In this document: positions 56,111 through 64,000 of the stretch, in pieces
Layout: each line of letters begins with the position of its first letter
How positions within the stretch are numbered: position 1 is the first letter of the stretch
Origin: Macrotis lagotis
Taxonomy: Eukaryota; Chordata; Mammalia; Peramelemorphia; Peramelidae
Assembly (NCBI RefSeq): GCF_037893015.1
Contig: NC_133660.1
Span: 284,198,578 to 284,262,577 of the forward strand
Direction of reading: 5' to 3'
DNA: 64,000 nucleotides
Translations under genes and position numbers: made by a program
The notes under the pieces: model-generated
The model's input: only the letters and a program-made list of their open reading frames with translations
The model's database searches: none
Told to the model about the DNA's origin: nothing

Positions 56111-57640
56111 ATTATTTACCCATTCATATATAACCTTTGTCTCCAGATAATCCAAGTAAGTCCATTTGACTGCTGACTGTCACTAACTCTATTTTATAAA
56201 TGCTCATTTTATGCGGCTTCATCAGTCTCCTAACTTCCTACCACTCTCATTTGCTTTTTTATTTTATAAAAGATTATATACAATATACATTATATATTAT
56301 ATATATACATATTAGAGCTTTGCTCTAATTAAGGGAGTAGCTTCTTCATATCCATAAATGGACTTTGAATGCTTTCTCCCTATAAGTAATAAAGAACAAT
56401 ATCTAGACTAAACGATTCCAGTTTCTGACATCCTGGGGCCCGCCCTAGAGATCTTTCCAGAATTCTAAGAAGACTCAGTGAGGACCGGTTCCCTATCCTA
56501 AATGAAGCCTACCTTGGCCAACACGTTCTTCTGGAAGTAATCTTTACAGCTGGGCACTGACTCTCCCTATCTAAGCTCCTTAACGTGAGCTGGGTAAAGT
56601 TGGAGGATTGTCCTGATTTTCTGGTGATTTTTTCCTTAAATTTATTTTATTTTTATTTTATGGAATAAAACAGTCATTTCCATAACAGTCTGAATGAAAA
56701 AGATGATTGCACACGAAACACCCTAATCTATTAGAATGACTTACTATTCCTTTTAAATATATAATAAAGTTATCATGTAAACTTCTTTTCCCCCCTTTTC
56801 CCCCTCCACCTTCTCCCATTGTCCTCTAAGAATATAAGTCGTGTCTGACTTTAAGTGAGTTTCTTGTGTCAGCAATTGGTATATATTTGTGTCTAGTCTG
56901 AAGTGATCGTGGACCTGTTTTAGCTGTCCAGGATGAGGAGGCTATTTGATACTGATCAAAGGTTCTGTGCTTTCTGAACTTAAGTTTGGTTCTTGTAAGT
57001 TTTATAGGAGAACCACAGTGATTTCCTGCCTAGTGAAAACTATTGTCTTTTGAGCTTGTCTCAGGAAGCTGGAATTTCCTTGGTTCTGGTTGCTAGTTTG
57101 TTCTAACATTAATCACCACCTATTGCTGCCTTTCATTTCCCTTGAACCTACTGGATCTGTTTGACAGCAATGATTCTCTCTTTTTTTGATTTTTCAGAAG
57201 GCTTCTAAGATCTAAGAGTAATCTGTAACTAAAGGAGAGGAAACTATGAAGACCCATCACCTTCCCGAAGGAAGATCAGCTCATTTCGACACCAATTATA
57301 GCCCTAGGAACTCAACTTTTAGAAAAGTGGATTTTTATATTCTATATGACAATGACTCAAGAAAGATCTTTTGATTTAGGTAAAATAAGAACACCTTAAA
57401 GAGAAAAAGTTTAAAGGTTTAAAACCAAGCCTGACGCTGAAAATGAAAAAAAAATTAAGACTAAACCATTTAAACAATCTAGGAGTTTGTCAGAACCCAA
57501 AATCTTAATGAACCCCAGGGGGGTAAAAAGTTGACTATTACATTGGTTTATAAAATTTTATTAATAAATAACTGTTTAATTAAGAAAAGTTTGAGAGTTT
57601 TCATATGTCTTGTGTGTGTGTGTGCATTTGTGGATTGATT
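56111..57640. other. Intergenic, AT-rich
   Basis: No coding exon. A minus-strand LINE-tail-like block (TATGGAATAAAACAGTCATTTCCATAAC) lies near 56660-56830 and a short (TG)n at 57614-57625. Otherwise unassigned. Confidence 0.45.
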
Positions 57641-57659
57641 CTCTATTGCCTATGCTAAT

Positions 57660-58500
57660 TTTGGCCTAACAATTAATACCAAGAAAAACTAGGTTCTCCA
57701 CCAATCAGCCCCACACTATCCATAAATAGAACCATTGGTAACAAGAAATGGCAAAATTCGGAATGCTGTGGATAAATTCACTTACTTTGGCACTGCACTT
57801 TCCAGGGATATCCACATAGACAAGGAGGTTTATATACATTATTGCCAGAGTTAGTTCAGTGTTTGGGAGTCTCTGAAGGAAAGTGTGGAAGAGAAAAGAA
57901 GTCTACCAAAATGAAGGTCTACAGAGCCATTGTGAGGGCTACAGACCTCATTGTAACCCAGTCTACCAGCACCATGTCGGGAAACTGAATGACTTTAATT
58001 TGAATTATGTTAGGAAGATTCTGAAGATTACCTGACAGGAGAAGGTACCAAAGCAGTCAAACTCTACCAAAGAGAGAGTAACTCTGTTGGACTCGACACA
58101 TTATTTGAATGCCAAAAGTATGTTAGTCTAAAAGATTATTTTACAAAGAACTCATACAAGGCAAATGCTCACATGGAGGACACTTTCTAAGGTCTCTCTG
58201 AAGAAATCTGGAATAGATTTGTACTATAAAGATTCACTGACACAGGATCATCCAACATGGCCTGCCCACATCAAAGATGCCGTACTCTATAAACTAAGTA
58301 AAATTTCAGTAGCTTAAAAGAAATGTGAGTTGTACAAATTTAGAGACATTTGTACCCAACCTGAGCCCAACTTGAGCCCAAGCTCATAGTGGTCTGATCA
58401 ACCACAATACCAGCTCAGTACCAATCCACCAACATTGACTCCAGAATAGTGATGTCATTTTGGTCCTCCTCAAGAACAAAGGACAACAGTCTAAAGTATC
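57660..58500 (+). mobile_element. RTE-like LINE remnant (reverse transcriptase C-terminus)
   Basis: Degenerate frames recall the RTE-type order: DKEV after TFPG-like text, a MKVYRAIVRATDLI segment, then WPAHIKDAV near the end. It ends GTCATTTTGGTCCTCCTCAAGAACAAAGGACAACAG, a terminus shared with the short piece at 4808-4832 and, inverted, with the SINE at 49165. No intact open frame. Confidence 0.55.
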
Positions 58501-59685
58501 ACTAACTCTTAGAAGGGATGTGCAGTCCCAATAAAGAATATAGAAATTTTCTGAATTTGAGCAGATCTCTACTTTACTGGTCAGCCAGGAGACAAGAAAG
58601 ATCAAGCAAATTACCATGATTTGGGGGAGAAGAAATAATAAATTATTCCAGAGAAAGAATCAGGTATGAGTTTTTGAGCATGAACTTGTAAATTATGGTT
58701 GGAATGCCTCATATTGCATTTCCCTGTAAAGTTGCTCTGCGTTTAATATGGAAATGGAAGAATGGAGAGTTGAACATTTGTAATCCTTCCTATTCTTTAC
58801 ATTAGTTTAGGTAATTTATATTTAATTTATATTTCTATGTACATAATGATATTTCTATTATTTCTTTTTTGTTCACCATGCAATATTTTCTTTGCATAAG
58901 GAATCATGACTCATTGAATGGAAGACTCACTCATGGACATTCAAAAGTGAAGGTTTCATACAATTCTCTAAACACCCAGCAACAAAGAGGATTTGAAACT
59001 CCTTAGTAAAATGGTTGCAGAACAATCCCACTGGAAGCTCTGAGCAAGAAACAAAATCTTATTTTAGTTCCTAAGTTTCCCTGAGAAAATGTCCTCAATC
59101 AACTAGGGACCTTGAACTGGAAACAAAATTGTCATTTTCACTCACTGAATTCCAAAAACTCAAATGTGATCAGCTGTTGGGCCAGTGGGCAGGGTTTTGT
59201 CATATAGACAAGGGAAGTTCACTCCTCTTCATACTCCTGAACATCCCACAGATTAAACCTTTTACAACCCCAGTTACCAAAAGGATTGCCCCTTAATAAG
59301 ATGGCAATGTCCACATCCCTGACTCCTTTGGTCATCTTTTAGTTTCCATTAACTGCCGAAAAATGTAGTTGATACATAATGTTCTCCGGAAAATCAAGAA
59401 GTTGGCTGTTCAGCTGTTTGAGTATCTGACCAAGTTTTGGAAAGGTGGGGAAAGGGGAGTAGATATCTCAATGGTTCCTTTGTCATTGCTCTGGTTCTTG
59501 GGGGTATTTTTAGTCAACCCTGGCTCTTCTAGCCTTTCTTCCAAGTACCCACCATTTTTGATTCTTCCTAAAGAAATGATTCATGGTCCTATGACCAAGT
59601 CAGAGGAACCGCCCATGCAGCATTAATTATGTTCACTAACTCATGAACTGTGACATCCAAGAATAACTCATCCAGTACAACTAAG
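58501..59685. other. Intergenic, no assigned element
   Basis: AT-rich, with no exon and no recognisable repeat family. The longest frame (59369-59626, +) has no recognised similarity. Confidence 0.45.
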
Positions 59686-59689
59686 TATA

Positions 59690-59960
59690 ATCCTTCAAGA
59701 GGAGAAATGGATCTCTAATGAAATAGAGGACCTCTAAGCATTCCCGATGGAAAAACTAGAGCTGTGTTGAAACTTTGAAATGTAAACACAAGCCTTAAGA
59801 GAAACTGTAAAAAGGTAAACATAAATGAACAATGATAATGAACTAAGCAAAAGTGAACAGATGTATGGCAGAGGAGTGGACTAAACCAGAAGGGAGGAGC
59901 ATGGTTAGGAGGGAAGATTCAAGGAAATAGAGAGAAGGTGGGGAAGAGAAAAGGCATGAG
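59690..59960 (+). mobile_element. HAL1/L1 ORF1 3' remnant
   Basis: GGAGAAATGGATCTCTAATGAAATAGAGGACC, ATGGAAAAACTAGAGCTG and the G/A-rich block GGAGGGAAGATTCAAGGAAATAGAG parallel 42665-43050, strongly decayed. Confidence 0.5.
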
Positions 59961-60880
59961 AAAAGTTTAGAGAGAAGCAAAGGAGATGGTCACCGATCAG
60001 GTCAACCAAAGGCTCTGATCCCCTGGAGGAGTTTCTACCAGTGGATGCATGAAGGTGGTGTTTGAGAGAAGAAAGTCCCATGAGACCCCCTCTTTCCTTA
60101 ATTCATAGAAATATAGCAGTGATACAATCTTCGACAAGTGTCCAAGGGTTCCTCTGGAGTGGGAGTGCATCAGCTGCTCCCAGAAGAACAATTAAAAATG
60201 TGCTGATTTCACCATGGCCTCTCTTGTTACCTTCCACATCATGACTTCCTCCATCTACTCAGGAAAATGATGAATATACACACATTATTTATTTATATAT
60301 GTATTTCCATTATATACATGTTTCTACATCCATCCATCCATTTATGTCCATGTCCATGTTTCTCTGAGCTCTGGAGACAAGCAGAAGAAATCTGTGAAAG
60401 TCAGGAAAAACATTTGCTCAGTGGTCATCTTCTTTCTTAGAGGCATCTAGAAACAGCTCTCAATCTTTGTCCCATACAGCTCAAAGGAATTGGTCATAGA
60501 AATAGTGGTGAAGGGATGGGAGGCAACCCAGAATCCATTCAAGATGCCTCCACTATTCTATCAGGCAGGACCTTCACCCTAAGGACACAAAACACTTCAA
60601 ACCAGGTGACATTAGACTGGTTAAGTCATTGAGAGGAAAAAATGGGGGGACTTGGTATCTTCTGAGTCACTTAGATAGATGGCAGGGACCATGATGGTGG
60701 TGGTAGTAGTGATGATGGCCTAGGGACCTCACTACACATCCAATAAGGGATGTTCCCTAGGCTTCTGGTCTTTTTGTTCCTCCTCAAACCTTCAGTAGCA
60801 ATCCTACCTAGCTAGCCTCTCAGCTGAGAAACTTGATTCACGTTTCTTTTTCTTTTTCACAATTGATATTTTCTTTTTTC

Positions 60881-61034
60881 TTTTTTTTTTAGGTTTTTGC
60901 AAGGCAAATGGGGTTAAGTGGCTTGCCCAAGTCCACACAGCTAGGTAATTATTAAGTGTCTGTGGCCGGATTTGAACTCAGGTCCTCCTGACTCCAGGGC
61001 TGGTGTTCTATCCACTGTGCCACCTAGACACCCC
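60881..61034 (-). repeat. Marsupial tRNA-SINE with 16-bp target duplication
   Basis: Antisense SINE; GATATTTTCTTTTTTC (60865-60880) and GATAGTTTCTTTTTTC (61035-61050) flank it with one mismatch. Confidence 0.93.
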
Positions 61035-61035
61035 G

Positions 61036-61245
61036 ATAGTTTCTTTTTTCCAATTACATGTTATGAAAGTTTTCCAGCATTCATCCATAAACATATGCAT
61101 ACTTACAAGTTATATAATTTCCTTCCACCCTCCCTTCTCACTCCCCTCCCCTCAATGATGAACATTATACTTAGACATTTGTGTTTAACATGTTTACAGG
61201 TTATTCACTCACATTTCATTGAAAATATTGAGGCTATTTATTGAG
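61036..61245 (-). repeat. L1-type 3' UTR fragment, minus strand
   Basis: CCAATTACATGTTATGAAAGTTTTCC to GTGTTTAACATGTTTACAGG is homologous to 47215-47385. The SINE at 60881 sits in its tail. Confidence 0.65.
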
Positions 61246-61259
61246 AGTTCCAAATTTCC

Positions 61260-62440
61260 CTTCTCATCTCACATCACTCAGTTTCTGCCATTATCTCCAC
61301 CTTCACCAGTCTCACAAGAAGAAGTGACCTTTCTCCCAAGTCTACAAATATAAGAGATTCCATTTTCTTCAGCAGATTTTTACCTCTATTATTCCTACAC
61401 TTTTTCCCCATCTAGTGACTGCTTCCCTACTGCCTACAAACATACCCTTGCCTCTTCCCTCCTCAAAGAATTCTCCCTTGAATCATCCATCCATCCACAA
61501 TCACTCCCATCCTATATAATATAACTCCTTGAGAAGGTCATCTACAATGAGTGCTTTATTTCTTCTCTTCTCACTCTCTTCTTGATTCTCCACAACCTCA
61601 TTCAACTGAAACTATTTGGTCCACAGTTTCTGTACTTCTGTGTAGCTTTTTTTTAAGGGTTTTTTTTTTTTTGCAAGGCAGTGGGATTAAGTGGCTTGTC
61701 CAAGGCCACACAGCTAAGTAATTATGAAGTGTCTGAGGCCGGATTTGAACTCAAATACTCCTGACTCCAGGGCCGGTGCTCTATCCACTGCACCACCTAG
61801 CCACCCCTTCTGTGTAGCTTTTAACACTGTCAATCACCCTCTTCTTAATTCTCCTTTCTCTCTACATTTCCCTGACATTACTTTATCCTGGATTCTCCTC
61901 CTGACTCACTTGACCCTACAGCCTCCTTTGCTAGATCTTTATCAAGGGCGTGCCTACTAATCTTGGACATCCCCAAAGCTTTGTCTTAGACCCACTTCTT
62001 TTCTTCCTAAAATAGTTCCCTTGATCTAATGAGCTCCTATGGATTCAATTATTATCTTTATGCAAATAATTACCAGACCTAATTATCCAGCCCTAAGCAT
62101 TTCCTGGTCTTCAGTCTCTCCAGTGGTCTACTGGACATCACAAAATAGATGTCTAAAAGACATCTTAAAAACATCAGAAAATGGCTGAAGATGTACTAAA
62201 CTCAATTGGTCCAAAACTGAATTCATAATATTTTCCCATAAACTCCCATGCCCTACCCTCTTCCAAATTTTCCTGCTACTGTTAGGAGCACCACCAGCCT
62301 CTCAGGCCCCCAAAGTTCATAATCTGTGCTATCTTGGACTCCTCACTCTTTTTCACTACCCGCCCCCATCACCTTACACCTGGCTCTCCTCACTCCAGTC
62401 TATCTTCCATTCAGCTACCATATTGAATTTCCTAATGCAG
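61260..62440 (+). mobile_element. L2/L3 LINE coding remnant, split by a SINE
   Basis: After the SINE, a frame reads FNTVNHPLLNSPFSLHFPD and ITLSWILLLTH, matching the AFDTVDH...LSW region of CR1-group reverse transcriptases in sense. Stops break it before and after. The 3' side holds CAATTATTATCTTTATGCAAATAATTACCAG. Confidence 0.7.
61651..61806 (-). repeat. Marsupial tRNA-SINE with 16-bp target duplication
   Basis: Antisense SINE inside the L2/L3 remnant; CTTCTGTGTAGCTTTT at 61635-61650 and 61807-61822 is perfect. Confidence 0.96.
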
Positions 62441-62469
62441 CTCCTCTTGGAGTTCAGAGATCAAGGATA

Positions 62470-62865
62470 ACCCTGGAAGACCTGTTATGGGCAATGCCAT
62501 CCACATCCAGAAAGGGAAGAAAAAAAACCAACCACCATAGAATCTGAATGGATACTCTAAAAACTTTTTTAAAAGTTTTTTTAACTTTTTTTAAACTTCT
62601 CTTACGTTTTTCCTTCCTATCTCATAGTTTCTTTCTTTTTCCCATAGTCCTACTTCTTTGTACACAAAATGACTAGTATGTAAATATGTTAAACGCACAT
62701 GTATATCTCCAACTTTTACCGGACTATTCTTCATCAAGGAGAGGGAAGACAGAAGGGAAAGTGATAGAAAAATGTTAACTTATAAAATTGTAAATGGAAG
62801 AATTTTCAAAAAGTGCCATAGCATGTCAGTGGAAAAAGAAAATAAGATATTAAATTAAAAAAAGA
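62470..62865 (+). mobile_element. L1 3' UTR fragment
   Basis: GGGCAATGCCATCCACATCCAGAAAGG, then GACTAGTATGTAAATATGTTAAACGCACATG and AAAATTGTAAATGG, ending in an A-rich tail; 5'-truncated sense L1 tail. Confidence 0.5.
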
Positions 62866-64000
62866 AAAAGCCAAGTGATCCTTCTAAAACATAGATCTGG
62901 CCATATCTCCAACCTGTTCGTTCTTCTCCAGGAGCTTCCTGTCACCTCTGGGACCGAATATAGCATACTGATTGTTTTTCAAAGTGTTTCCCAATCTGCC
63001 CCCTCTTTTCTCATCTTTATTCTCCTCTACTTTGTGTGACCTAGCCCAGAATCATAGCTAGGGACATTTATCATCAAGAAAAGGAGATATGACCCTGGAA
63101 CACAAGCCCCCGAGATAGACAAGCTGAGACTTCTGTTGAGAAGGTTCCTTCTTCCCATCCCCACCCCCAGACATCTTCCTATTTTAGCAAAGTATTCTCA
63201 AAAACTAGAGGTTAGGTCAGTATTTCTTCATATTTAGGCCCCTTGGAGCCTAAATTCTGTAAGAAAAATGCTTGGGGGAGTTGAAAGAGAGCTGGAAACC
63301 TCACCTCCAAATCCTAAATTATTATGGTAGAATATTAGAAACCTTTGCGACCACCTTTCCCAAATGTTCAATTACAGAAGAGGAAACAGAGCAGGAACTA
63401 GACACCAGACCATCTGACCCCCAGGCTAGCAGAGGAAAATGAGAGGGTAGCCCCTTCAGTCTTCCCTGGATGTATTCTTGTCCCCATCTCATCATTTCAG
63501 GGAGGTCATCTCAGCCAATTACCAAAGGAAACAGGGTCTCAGGTCAGCCCCCAGGCTGTCCCAGGGAGGTTTAAATGTGTGAGCAGCAGATGGTCTATGA
63601 CTTCATCACACTCTCCTGCCAGTCTCTCTCCTCCCTTTCAACTTTGTGAGATGAAGCTTGAATTGTTGCTCATGGCTATTCTCTCTATTCATCATCTATT
63701 AGCCACAGTTAACACCCCTTTACCTTCTTTCAGACTTTGTCCTTAGACACATCCATGTATTGCCAGTATCTTCTTCTAAAGTCACATTCTTGGGCAAATT
63801 ATTCCCCCCCCCGGGGAACCCGAGGCATACCACCCTTGTTCCGGCTCTGCCTTCAGCAAGTCATCTACCCCTTCTGGGCCTCAGTTTTCTCCTCTGAAAG
63901 CTAAGGGGGCTGGACAGATGATCACTGAAATTCCTTCCAGCTTTGGGTTGAAGGATCTTATGACATTTTCATCAGCAGATTAGAACCCATTAGATATACA
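62866..64000. other. Intergenic
   Basis: No exon. L2/L3-like at 62880-63060 (CCAGGAGCTTCCTGTCACCTCTGGGACC), MIR-like fragments near 63320-63430 and 63845-63960 (GGGCCTCAGTTTTCTCCTCTGAAAG). Confidence 0.5.

Overview
This is a window of mammalian nuclear DNA, almost certainly from a marsupial and probably an Australian one. Two things show this. The dispersed SINEs carry the marsupial tRNA-derived head (GGCAGCTAGGTGG) and the CACTTAATAATTACCTAGC body, together with Mar1-type SINEs, HAL1/L1, L2/L3 and RTE-like remnants. The only two genes, NRXN2 and an SLC22A12 (URAT1)-like transporter, lie tail to tail as they do at human 11q13. No prokaryotic features, CRISPR arrays or operons are present.

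Layout. Positions 1-10236 are intronic sequence of NRXN2 (+ strand). The terminal NRXN2 exon starts at 10237 and its coding part ends at 11147. It encodes the long juxtamembrane (SS5) insert, the transmembrane helix, the cytoplasmic tail and the -EYYV PDZ ligand. An in-frame internal acceptor at 10843 recreates the known short SS5 form. The 3' UTR carries a homopyrimidine tract of about 640 bp, a perfect G-quadruplex motif and a poly(A) signal near 12.54 kb. A repeat-rich gap of about 7 kb follows.

Positions 19200-30015 (- strand) hold a complete ten-exon SLC22A12-like gene. It splices without a break in frame to 552 aa, one residue shorter than human URAT1, and every exon has AG/GT borders. 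It keeps the URAT1 transport residues F241, D389, K393, R477 and I481, but has Asn35 and Tyr365 where human URAT1 has Ser35 and Phe365. It ends in a class I PDZ ligand (TRL).

Positions 30016-64000 show no host coding exon. This region is a stack of nested retroelements. It includes a HAL1-like (ORF1-only) element of about 3 kb with a SINE inside it, several fragments of L1 3' ends on both strands, a DNA-transposon-like insert that splits an L2/L3 copy, and many SINEs with target-site duplications that can be read directly.

Functionally the two genes are unrelated neighbours: a presynaptic adhesion receptor and a renal apical organic-anion/urate exchanger. I did not find a new gene system. 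The most notable points are the ancestral-type URAT1 residues, the single SLC22 copy here where human has two, the NRXN2 splice and 3' UTR architecture, and several unusually clear nested insertions.
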